Assembly (NCBI GenBank): GCA_904063045.1
Contig: CAJFCJ010000001.1
Coordinates: 3,293,501-3,357,500, forward strand
Length of the DNA stretch: 64,000 nt
Direction of reading: 5' to 3'
From: Dimorphilus gyrociliatus
Taxonomy: Eukaryota > Annelida > Polychaeta > Dinophilidae
The notes under the pieces are model-generated. The model was given only the letters and a program-made list of their open reading frames with translations, searched no databases and was not told the DNA's origin. This document shows positions 53,001-64,000 of this stretch, piece after piece. A program made the position numbers and the translations under genes. How positions within the stretch are numbered: the stretch's first letter is position 1; each line of letters opens with the position of its first letter.

Positions 53001-56000
53001 TAAGATGTAGTAATACATTTGCAGTTGACACACCTGTGATACATACAAATAATTTAATAGGAGACTGTGCTGCTGGTGTACCCGCTTCTCCTACTCAATT
53101 AACTGATTGTGAACAACAATATAATGAACCAACACCTGCTCTCCATTGCGTAAGATGTGCTAATAATAAAGTACTACAAGGAAATGCATGTGTAGCAGCA
53201 GTAACTGACTGCAAAGACAATTACTCATATTTTTCATCGACTCCTAAATGCCTTATTGCTGCTGCGGGCAAAATGATGGATGCTGGATCAGACACAACAG
53301 TCATTACAGTTGATCCTACAGCACTAGCATCAGGAAATTGCAAAGGTTATATTGCATCAGCGGCATCACCTGCTCCAGCAACTAGTGGCCGATGTGGTGG
53401 GTGTGATACTGGATTTACTCTAGATTTTTCTCCAACTAAATATGATTGTGTAGCATGTACTGCTGCTGGATTGGATCATTGTACATTTGCTGTATCTTCA
53501 GGAGGTACATGTATGTGTGGAAGATGTACTGCTGATGGATCAGGAAAAGTATACCATAAACATCCTACATTAACAGGATGTGTACAAAATAATGAAATTA
53601 CCAATTGTGCTACTCACACATTGAAACTTAAAAATGGAGCTTATGTAGTAGCATGTGCTGCCTGTTCAGGTGCAAATGTTTTGGCTGCAGATGGATTGTC
53701 ATGTGTGGCCTGCTCAAAAACTTGTACTGGAGGAACAAAAGTAGTTGCTGCTGGTGCATCAACATGTACATGTGATTGTTCTGCTGTTGGTTTTGTAAAT
53801 AGTAATGGAGATGATTGCATTGCTTGTGTAATAGCTGGAAAAACAGGATGTTCAGAGGTACAACTAAATGGGGCATCATGTGAATGCAAAACATGCAATG
53901 CCAATTTTGTTATGAAAGCAGATAAATCAGAATGTGTTGCTTGTAACACTGGTCCTGGTGGTGCAACTTCCAACTGTAAAAATTGTAACTTAGCATCTTC
54001 TCCAGTTAATCAAGTATCAGCTTGCTCTGATTGTGACAGTAGATATGCATTACACACATCTTCAACACCTGGAACTAGTCCATCATGTATGGCATGTGGT
54101 ACAGGATGTACAACCTGTACAGTAGATACATCTGGAGTTTCTGCTACAACTGATAACAAATGTACAGTTTGTCAATCTGGTTATGCACTCAATAATGTAG
54201 GACTGTGTATTCAGTGTCCTACATCACCACAGGCCTGTTCGGAATGCAGAATTGATCCTGATGATCAAACAAGAACACTATGTCTATCATTTGGATGTGG
54301 AGCTGCTGCTCTAAGAGATAGTGATTTCACTTGCGATACATGCGCCTCTCTTACTGGTTGTGACATTTGTGTTAAACAAATTGGTGATACTCTGAAATGT
54401 TTGAAATGCAATTCTGGATATTATATGGATAGTAATAGTGTATGTCAGACATGTGTATCTGGATGTGATTTCTGTGTAGATGGAACAACTTGTATCCCCA
54501 ATGGTTGTAAGGACGGATTTATCAGACATAGAACAGAAGGAACTTGCACACCATGTACGGGAAGTGGAGTTTCAAGATGTGCATACGAGACAGCAACTAG
54601 TGATACTCTCATACCAAAGATATGCAAAACAGGATATAAATTAAACACTGCTATTTCACCAGTAGCATGTGAAAGTATGAAGATCATTATAAACATTCCA
54701 TACTTGTTTTGAGATTGTTAAAAACGAATTTTATCTTTTCAGAGTGTGATCCTAATTGTAAAAGCTGCGAAACAAATGGAAAAGACAAGTGTGATTCAGG
54801 ACAATGTAATTCTGGTTATTTCTTTGATTCTAGTGATCAAAAGTGTTACAACAATAAAGCTGGTTGTCTTGCTTCAACTAGAAGTAATGGAAAGATCACT
54901 TGTTCATCATGTAATACAGCAACTTCGGTACTTTCCAATGGTGAATGTAAAACATGTCCTACTGGTTGTAGTGGATGTTCATTTGATGCTCAAACAAGCA
55001 AATTTACTTGTTCATCTTGTATAGCAAAATATTACAAAACATCTGATAATTTGTGTTTGCCTTGTCCAACTGGTTGCAGTGCTTGTTCTCTCAATGGAGC
55101 ATCAGTTGAATGTACAAGTTGTCTTGCAACATATGGTTTGAAAGGAACTGCGTGCGAATTATGTGGTATTGGAGAATGTCAAACATGTTCTGTTCCATCT
55201 GGTGGAAGTGGTTTGGTTTGTTTAACATGCTCAAATAAGTTTTATTTGAATAGTGATGATTGTGGTCAATGTCCGAAATTCTGTAAAGAATGTTCATATA
55301 ATCAAAAATATGAATGTACAAAGTGTTATGATAGATATGCAAAGGCATCAGATGGAACATGTGTACCGTGCCCATCAAACTGTGAAACATGTACAGCCAA
55401 TGCAGATAAGACAACAAGATGTACAAAATGCATATCAAAGTCATTTTCTTTAAAAACTGATGGAACTTGTGTACCATGTTCGGAAGCTGTTTTTGCTAAT
55501 TGTGCAACTTGTGGACCAACTCCTTCAGGTGGAAAAGCGAAATGTGATATGTGTAGTGGAGGATTTACTCTACAAGATGATAAACTAGCCTGTGTTTCAT
55601 GTTCAATTACGGGATGTGGAATGTGTGCACATGGTCGCATATGTTCGAAATGTAAATCAGGATTCTATTTACATAATTATGATAGAGAATGCGCAAGTTT
55701 GTTTTTTATTGATATAGTTTTTGTTGATTTTTGATATGTATCAGTAATGTATTGTTTTTTTTTTCAGGAAAATGTTTCGAATGTAAAGGAAATCAGGCAG
55801 ACTGTGGAAATGATATATCAAGTACCAAGAATTCTACTGATAAAGTGAAGGTAATTGATTGTGGAATTGGTGATTGTTGGGCCTATAGAACAGAAATTTC
55901 GGGAACAATAACATTTGCAAGAGGATGCTCAAATGAAACTTGCACATCCGCTAATGAAAATGAAAATTGTAAAACGGTAAATGGAAAGAAAGAATGTGTA

Positions 56001-56123
56001 CAGTGCTGTAGAGGAGAAAGATGTAATACTTGGGCATTGGATGGTAAAGCAGGCGTAGCAGGATTATTTGCAACATGTTTCATTATTGCTGTATCAAGTA
56101 TCCTTTCCATCTTAATCAATTGA
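50077..56123 (+). CDS. Gene C: giant CxxC-repeat, LU-domain, predicted GPI-anchored surface protein
   Basis: Eleven exons: 50077-50122, 50212-50343, 50403-50525, 50602-50802, 50860-51537, 51617-52246, 52310-52456, 52521-52637, 52698-54674, 54743-55696, 55768-56123. They sum to 5361 nt, 1786 residues, open throughout. Every intron is phase 1. The start MKNFVLIALCAVVIQ is a signal peptide. Exon 2 carries a GMCSSGRIPS motif found in all paralogues. Exons 3-10 encode repeated C-x2-C units of furin-like/growth-factor-receptor type. Exon 11 (residues about 1669-1786) is a 12-cysteine LU domain: first CxxC, VIDCGIGDCWAYR, ARGCSNETC, QCCRGERCN. It ends in a Gly/Ala-rich hydrophobic tail (ISSILSILIN-like) that fits GPI anchoring. 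Exons 10 and 11 are very close to those of gene B, exon 9 much less so. Pseudogene E and the fragments near 26.2 and 37.7 kb derive from a C-like gene, so C is the most copied member here. Confidence 0.9.
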
Positions 56124-57427
56124 AGTATTGAACTTTGAAATTGTTATAATATTGTGAAAGTTAAGAATGTTTTAATTAAATATTAATTGAAAATGATGAA
56201 AATTGTAACTGTAATGAAATGAAAGTCAATAATGATGCTTATTGATAGGTTGATTTTTTGTTTATGATAAAAATTATGATTCCTCTCTTAATACAAGCTG
56301 ATGACTTTTGATGATCAAAGCCAATAGTTCTTTTATATTATTAATATTGAAAAAAGAATTATTTGCTCTTTGTAGAAGAATATTTGTTTATTATTGAATC
56401 ACATAAAGAAATATATAGTATAATAGATAACATTTTTCTATCTTGTTTAAGAGAAGAAATATTTCACTATTTCATTAATTTGATATCCAAATAATGATAT
56501 TGAAAGATGCTTTTGTATAGGCAAAATTGAATGTAATTACAGAAAATCGTTTCTCCATCATGAAAATTTTAGTAACAAAATCGTATCTGTCAAACAACAT
56601 TGGAATAGAGGTTGACAAAAAGTGTTCATAAGTGAGATATTGAAAGGTAGCATTTTGTGTTGAACAATGTGGTTGGAGGTTTCAATCTAATCAAAAAGAT
56701 TAGAAATAGATAAGGGCTACCTTAGGGTTAGGGTAAAATTTTTGACTTTTTCTGTTGCATCCAGTTGCATTACACAATCCAAAAGTATTTTTATAATCAA
56801 ATAAACTGTTGTTACATATAAATTTATATATACTTGATATATATTTATATATTACTAATATATCCAAATTTTCCTTATAAGTATACAAAAAGGCATTGAG
56901 GAATGTAAAGCTCTCTACATTAGGAAACACTTAAAACCTTTGAGGAGCTTCTTCTTCACAACAATATCTCTATTCTATAAATCTGTCAATTGTTTATTTC
57001 ATGGTTATTTTTGTGAATTCTTATTGTTAAAATGCTGTACTCGCATTTCGTTTGAGAAAATGCTACTTTACTTGAAGATATAGCTTTTATTGCCAGAAAC
57101 ATATATTATGGACTTTTGCCTTATTTTTTACATTTTTTCCGTCTGTTTCCCAGATGTGACAATATTTTACTGTTGTTTTCAAAGCACGCGTGGCGTTTTT
57201 CATATTGCGAAGATTGTACCTCTACATAATTTATGTATAAACCAGATGATATGTTATTTTACCTTTACAAGTACTTAAAACGTAGAAAGGAAAAATAATC
57301 GCTATTATCAATGACAGCAACAAAAAATACATCAATTATCCAAAAACAGAAAAGAAAATGATATTGTTGAATTGAATAAAAACATCTGCTTCAGCTAATT
57401 TTATCTATCAATTTTTGATAAAAGACT
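56124..57427. other. Tail-to-tail intergenic region of genes C and D
   Basis: I see no gene. It is the intact version of the region duplicated at 27003-28078. It contains a copy of the small TAGGG-ended element near 56606-56745. Confidence 0.65.
56606..56745 (-). mobile_element. Degenerate copy of the small TAGGG-ended element
   Basis: It begins TAGAGGTTGACAAAAAGTG and shares AGTGAGAT, AATCAAAAAG, AAGGGCTA and TTAGGGTTAGGG in order with the reverse complement of 40247-40447. The right limit and target duplication are unclear, so this is an older insertion. Confidence 0.6.
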
Positions 57428-60400
57428 TCAAGTTTTGTTGATTAATATTGAGAATATAAATGAGAAATATATATATAAACTGATTACAGTTTGTCTCGCT
57501 GAACCTGCTTTACCATCCAATGCCCAAGTATTACATTTTTCTCCTCTACAACATTTTACGCACTCTCTCTTTCCTTCTATTGTTTTGCAATTTTCATTCT
57601 CATTTGACGTGGTACAAGTTTCATTGGAACATCCTCTTGTAAATATTACTATTTCTGATACTTCTTTTCTATAAGCCCAACAATCACCAATACCACAATC
57701 AATTATTTTCACTTTGTCTGTCACATTCTTTATATCAGACACGTCATTTCCGCAATCTTCTTGATTTCCTCGGCATTCGTAACATTTTCCTATGAAAATT
57801 TCAAATATGTTAGACATATACTTTAAAACATTGATAATTTTAAGATTAGGACAAATAACAAACTTGCACATTCTCTATTGTAATTGTGTAAATAGAATCC
57901 TGATTTACATTTCGAACATATTCGACCATGAGAACATAATCCACATCCGATAATTGAACATGGAACACAAGCTAAATTATTATCTTGTAAACTATATCCT
58001 GTTTCGCAGCTAATACAATTTGCTTTCCCACCAGAGGGTGTTGCACCACATGTTGCGCAATTTGTAAAAGCAGCTTCCGAACATTTTACACATGTTCCAT
58101 CAGCTTTGAGTGAAAAGGCATTTGATGAACAATTAATACAAACTGTTGTTTTATCCTGATTAACTTTACACATTTCACAATTTAGTGGACAGCGAACACA
58201 ACTTCCATCAGGTGCTATACCATAACCAGCATAGCATTTTGAACATTGATACGTTCCATTGTGTGAGCATTCCATACAAAAATTAGGACATTTCCCACAA
58301 TCATCGGAATTCAAATAGAATTTATTTGAACATGTTAAACAAATAAGACCACTTCCACCAGACTGAACGGAACATGTTTGACATTGTCCAATGCCACATA
58401 ATTCACATGAAGTTCCTTTCAAACCATAAGTAGCCAGACAATTTGAACATTCAACATTTGCGCCATTTAGAGAACAAACACTGCAACCAGTCGGGCAAGC
58501 TTTGCATAAACCGTCTGACGTTTTATAGAATTGGGCATTACAAGAAATACAAACATAATTTTGAAGTGTTTCATCAAAATTACATTCCCTGCAACCAGGA
58601 GGACATGCTATACATTCACCACTTGAGAGTAAAACAGTGGCTGTATTACAACTGTTGCATATAGTTTTACCATTACTTCTTAATGATGTTATACAATTAT
58701 CTTTGTTTTTATAACATATCTGCTCTACTGAGTCATAGAAGTATCCGTCTTTACAACTTTGTGAATCACATTTTCCCTTTTTGTTTATATCACATTTCTT
58801 ACAGTTCACGTCACATTCTGTTGAATATATAGTTATTATTAAAAGATTTTTATAGCCTAGATAAATGCTAAGAATTTACTTTCACAAGTAATAGGTGTTA
58901 TTGCAGTGTTCAGCGTGTAACCTTCTATACAAATTTTCGGTACAAGTACATCACTAACTGCTGTCTCATATACACATCTGGACACTCCCGTTCCTATACA
59001 TGGTGTGCAAGAGCCATCAGTCCTATGCTGAATATATCCAATTTTGCAACCATTAGGAAGACAAGAATCTCCATTTAGACAGAAGCTACACCCAGCTACG
59101 CATGGTTCACAATTTCCTTTGTCATCCATGTAATAACCATTCTCACATTTTAAGCATATATCATTATTATTAACATCTCTTACGCATATTGCACAGTTAG
59201 TCTTGCCGCAATATACGCAAGTGAAATCTGCATCATTGAGGGCGTATGAAGAACAGCCAAATGATAAACATAATGTTCTTGTAATATCGGCAGGATCAAT
59301 TCTGCATTCACTACAAGTCAAAGGAGATACTGGACATTGTATACAATTTCCAGCGGAATTTAGTATGTAGCCAGCAATACATTCTTTACATTTTGAAACT
59401 GAAACAGTTAATGACCCAATTACCTCGCAAACTTTACAATTAGCAACAGCTCCAGCTGTAGTTGCTTGACAATTGATACAAGCTGATTTATCAGATTTCA
59501 ATTGAAAATTATCCATACATTTTGTACATTTACAATTAGTGCCATCGTAATCAAATTCTGCACAGTTGGCAATCTGAGTTGTAGAACATAGAATACAACT
59601 GTCTCCGGCAGTATTTAAAAATTTATTTGCATTCCGGTCGCATGTGCATTCACAAGTACTTTTACCTTCCTTAACAGCTATTGTTCCTCCATTACAAGTT
59701 TGCGTACAGTCAAGGCAGGATTGGGCATCTGCTGATGCTTGTTTTCCTGCATCACATTGCTTACAGACAACAATGTATGATGAACTTTTAAGTCTTAGTG
59801 TATGTTTATCTGCGGAACAACCAGGAATGGTATTAACAGCCATACATCCAGAATGATCTAGCTTCATAAAATATAAAACTGAGGCTGTGTTAGCTATACA
59901 TTTTCCACATTTGCAGTTGCCATTTAATCCAATAATTAAAGCGCAATTGGCTAATGTTGTACTAGTACAGTCAATACATTGATAGTTAGTTGCAACTGAT
60001 GTATCAAGGGTAAATCCATTAGAGCAGCCTGTACATCTACCAGTTGCTCCTGAAAAAGTTGGAGAACCATTTGTTATATAACCTATGCAGTTTGGGCCCC
60101 CCTGATTTGCTGTTGGGACTATTTCTGCTGATCTAAAGTCACTCTTGAGAACAGCATTTACAACAGTCACCTTACAGTTCGCAACGCCAGCATTGTCAAA
60201 CGAATAGCCTGATTTACAGTTTGTCACTTCAGCAGTACATGTTGCACCTGTCAAAACATAACCTGAATCACATTTTGTGCAATCGTTAGCAGTTCCAGCT
60301 CCTTTTTTAGCTATTATACAATTGGGTGTTAGAGCATCAGAATTTTTTGGTGTACATGTAGCAATAACACCCTCTTCATTAGGAGTATTCGCAGGATCGA

Positions 60401-63400
60401 AAACTTTTCCAGTATCGCATTTTATACATTGACATGTTGAAGGGGCAGTAATTACCCATGGGGTAGCACAATCAGGATCAGCAGGACAACCGCTACTATC
60501 ACCGATACAATTAAGTGCTGCACTTGCAGGAACTCCAGAATTTGTAGCAACACAAGAGGTACATTTACTTGCACTAATACATTCTTTGCAGGCTACTGGA
60601 CACAAAGTACATTTGTCAGTATCTAGAAATGTCCCAGGTGCACATTTTAAGCAAGTGGCATCTGTTGTTGTAGCTGCTGGTGTACTTGACCAATCTGTAC
60701 ATTTACTACCAATCACTGCAAATAAAGTCAGTTAAAATACATTATAAATTACAACACTTATATGTATAGCTATACCTAAACAAGAATTTGGTACAGTTCC
60801 AGATTTAATGTATCCATTTTTACAAGTATCAATTGCTTTGGGATTTGGTCCATCCAAAGCACCTGAACACCAGATTGCATTTGGAAACTCTGTACTACAG
60901 GCTATGAAAAGGAAAGTGTTATAATATTTATCTTTTATATCTTATAAAGAAGTATATATAATACATACGACTGCATCCTTGAGTACCAGTTGTACTTTGA
61001 AGTACAGTTGGCCTACCTGTAGAAGTCTGATCGCCAATACATCCACCAGATTTACATTTACATGTACCACTCGAATATTCATAAGTTTTGCAATGTGGTG
61101 TTGCTGAGGCGCAATCTATATAATGAATATACAGTATAATAATTACCGTTGGACGGGTATATTTGTTAAAAATACTATAAACATATAGTCTACTAAATAG
61201 TCATATATACGTTTTCATACCATAGCATCCCGGGGTTGGTACATCACCAATATTTATGGCAATCCAGATTTTTGTACCTGTACATGTTTTACATAAAACA
61301 TCCGTTTTGTCGCTATTAAGGCCGCAATCTGAGCAATCAACTCCACAACTTTTACATAAGCCAGCATTTGCTCCTGCTTGAATAACAGCTCCTCCTGCGC
61401 ATGATCTACAAAAACATGCTTCATTTTCATCGTTTTGCATATATTCATCGCAAAGAGTGTCTACAGGACAAGCAGTGGAACATGTTTGAGTTGTAAATGA
61501 GAACTTTTTATTTGCTGCTGAATTTCTCTTTGAAGCGCAAGGAGATCTAAGACATTGTACATTTGAACCAATTACTTCACAGTAATCACAATTCGCAATT
61601 GAACATGGCATACAAGATTCAATAATGACTGTGGAACCACTCTTATATTTTGGAGCATAATTTGCTTTGCATTTTAAGCATGTATATCCTGTCGATCGCT
61701 TTTTACAATAGTCACAACCAGATGGACAAGCAAAGCAATTTCCACTCTCATCATCATAAGCAAAGCCTTGTGCACATTTGGATGCGTAACAAATTGGTAA
61801 CGAAGCTAAAGAGCTTACAAAATAGCATTTCAAGCAATTATCGGGACAGGCTGTATATAAGAGATTAAAAGGAATATTTCTTATCATTTTAAGGTGGGAA
61901 TAATTTACTTACCAATACATTTTCCGTCACTTTTTCTTGTCCAAGACTGTCCACCTTCATTTTCTACACAAGAATGACTTACGCTTGATCCAATACATTC
62001 AGTTCTGGACTGTTCTGAGACCCATGTACATGCATTACAATTATCTGGACATTTGATGCACACACCGTCCGAATTCAATGCATATTTCGATTCGCATCTC
62101 CCAGCTTTACAAACTAATGTTTTGCTTGAGGATAGTTCACATTCAAGACAATTATCCAGACATCTATCACAAACCTTTAGTTCAACCTTTGTATAATAAC
62201 TTGTGCATTTTGTGCATTTGATAAGATCATTCGTTTCAGTACAAGAATCACAGTTTCTAGAACAGGCAGAACAGGAGCCGTCTTTCAGATAATAGCCAGT
62301 TGTACACTTTGTACATATGTTGATACTACTTCTAGCATCACATTCAATACATGCTGAATGAATTGAGCTACATTTTTCACATTTATTTAAAGTTGTCAGA
62401 GCGTAGGCCTTAGATTTACATTCAGTGCAAGTATCTTTATCGGAACATTTGTTGCATCCAGATATTGAAGATGAGCACAATTTACAAGTGTTGATATTAT
62501 CATTTGTTACCTTGTAAGCATTGTTATCGCAAGAACTACAACTTATCCCTCTATTTTTGTCGTAAGAGCAAATTTTGCAGTAGGCTAGACAAGCTGAAAA
62601 GAAATAAAGAATTTGAATAAGATAAATACTGTACTATAGATTCCTATATCTTTTATACATTTTGGTGGTTATCCAGCATTTGTTGAATGAGTAAACTCAT
62701 TAATTTTAATAAGATAAGTGAGGGATAAGGGTTAATTCTCATGGTTTGTACCTAAACTTGATATATAGCTATAGATAAATATACTGTATACTTGTACATA
62801 TGTAATCAATGCAATTCAATTATCTATAAAATATTTCAAGTGAACTTATTTACATGTGCATCCAGTATCTTTGTTGATGTATCTATTGTCACAAACATCA
62901 CATATTGCACTTGAAATTGACGAGCTCCACGAACATTGAATACAATTTGACGGACAGGTAACACATTCTTTCGATGTATCTTTCATTACGTAATTGGAAT
63001 AGCAGTCTAAACATTCTCTGTCACTTGTACAATTTCTACATCCAGTTGGACATTCTACACATAAAGTAAGATTAATAATAAGTATAGGCTTTTAAAATTT
63101 AAGGTATTGTCGTACCGTAACATTTCGATTCCTTGAGATAGTAGCGATCTATACATCCTTCGCAGTATGTAGCATCATTTTCATTTGAAACATCAGCTTT
63201 TAGTTTACATTTTCCAATGGAACAGTATTCCGGACATTCTATTCGCGTTTATAATTGTCAATAAAAGACATTCAACATCAGATATAATAAATAAAAAAAA
63301 ACAAACTAAAGCATTTGACTCTATCAGCTGAAGGAATTCTTCCATCTAAGCACATTCCACAAGTTGCAATACGATCACCTGATTTTCCAGTTTCACAATT

Positions 63401-63552
63401 ATAAATTTCAGTGTTTGGTACTGTGGCTAATTGGGAATCTGTCGTTTTATTCGTTGTTTTATTGATAAATTTATTAGGCATAAATAACTAATACTTCTAT
63501 TCTTACATTGAATAGCCAGAGCAAAAGAAACTATCACGAAAATGCTGTTCAT
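57428..63552 (-). CDS. Gene D: giant CxxC-repeat, LU-domain, predicted GPI-anchored surface protein
   Basis: Eleven minus-strand exons: 63552-63507, 63438-63307, 63238-63116, 63054-62854, 62593-61913, 61850-61221, 61115-60969, 60901-60776, 60715-58880, 58817-57864, 57789-57428. They sum to 5238 nt, 1745 residues, with no break; all introns are phase 1. The start MNSIFVIVSFALAIQ is a signal peptide. Exon 9 is shorter than in A-C (1836 against 1977-1995 nt), removing about 50 residues of repeats. Exon 10 keeps the family order of CxxC units and exon 11 is an LU domain with KCCRGEKCN and a hydrophobic tail ending INKT. The gene faces gene C tail to tail and is the only complete member on the minus strand. 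A relic of its last exon lies at 28079-28410. Function beyond a secreted, membrane-attached cysteine-rich protein cannot be inferred. Confidence 0.9.
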
Positions 63553-64000
63553 TAGTAATTTCCTCTGATCTTTCTAAATAATAAACCTTTAAACTAAAAA
63601 TTCACCTTACCTTTATTATAGAAAAAATAAGACTGACCTTGTTCCTTTAATAAAAAAGGCGAGATATAAAATGAATAAATGCTGCACGATTCCAATCTTT
63701 AAAGTGCGAATTAAATTTTCTAAAACTATAGAAAAGAGTTTAATGCTAATCTGTTTCATGAATGTAAAGAATACTAACTAGTTGTCAAAATAGAAAATGC
63801 AACTTTTTAAGAATGAGAGTATCGTTTTAGAATTATTAATCCGAGGATTATATCTTTCTTTGATAAAAACACATACACGAATACCTATTACACTTGGTCT
63901 ATTTCTTTTATCTCTTATTTCTTTTCCAATATGTAAGGTTCTTCTATAAATGGCGTTCTTTGGATTGGCATATTTTATAGTAATAGAAAAATGTTTTTCT
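63553..64000. other. Upstream region of gene D
   Basis: I see no gene. It should hold the gene D promoter. No element clearly equivalent to the gene C TATA box is recognisable on the minus strand. Confidence 0.5.

Noticed and set aside
19649-63552. Protist origin (Giardia VSP or ciliate surface antigen genes)
   Set aside because: The genes have many spliceosomal introns and use all three stop codons normally. Neighbours (PURA, TMEM268-like, TIR, DUF229) are animal-type and the terminal LU domain is an animal module. Similarity to VSPs is limited to CxxC style.

Overview
This window is AT-rich nuclear DNA from an invertebrate animal. It has standard stop codons, GT-AG introns (most 50-100 nt inside the large genes), many GA/CT and TA microsatellites, and single-copy genes of animal type: a Pur-alpha homologue, a TIR-domain protein, a TMEM268 homologue and a DUF229 (sulfatase-like) protein. 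I cannot name the species.

Layout. 1-18 kb is gene-poor. A PURA-type gene runs on the minus strand (3050-5708, 3' part not found). It is followed on the plus strand by a TIR-domain gene (7796-11347), a TMEM268-like gene (13385-14606) and a five-exon DUF229 gene (15607-17786). From 18.5 kb to the end lies a cluster of very large paralogous genes, called here A (19649-25638, +), B (29696-35885, +), C (50077-56123, +) and D (57428-63552, -). A long-decayed copy E (39785-44956, +) and at least five shorter pseudogene pieces also belong to it. C and D are tail to tail, and a decayed copy of that tail-to-tail junction lies at 26.2-28.4 kb.

The family. Each full gene resolves into 11 exons, and every one of the ten introns is phase 1. 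Exon lengths are the same or nearly the same in all four genes (exon 2 is 132 nt and exon 3 is 123 nt in every copy). The predicted proteins are about 1745-1800 residues: a signal peptide, about 1650 residues of CxxC-rich furin-like/growth-factor-receptor-type repeats, then a last exon encoding one Ly-6/uPAR (LU) domain with the CC-x4-CN signature and a hydrophobic tail typical of GPI anchoring. The likely role is a large cysteine-rich cell-surface protein. Binding partner and function are unknown.

Dynamics. A, C and D are open throughout. B has one frameshift in exon 9. E has lost exons 6-8 and most of exon 11, carries stops and broken splice sites, and hosts a Tc1-type transposon (41728-42947) and a small non-autonomous element (40247-40447) with an 8-bp target duplication. 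Similarity between paralogues is patchy: exon 10-11 nearly alike in B, C and E, exon 9 much more diverged. This suggests gene conversion or unequal recombination within the cluster. The family is the best candidate here for an undescribed system, an expanding, possibly diversifying set of GPI-anchored surface proteins.
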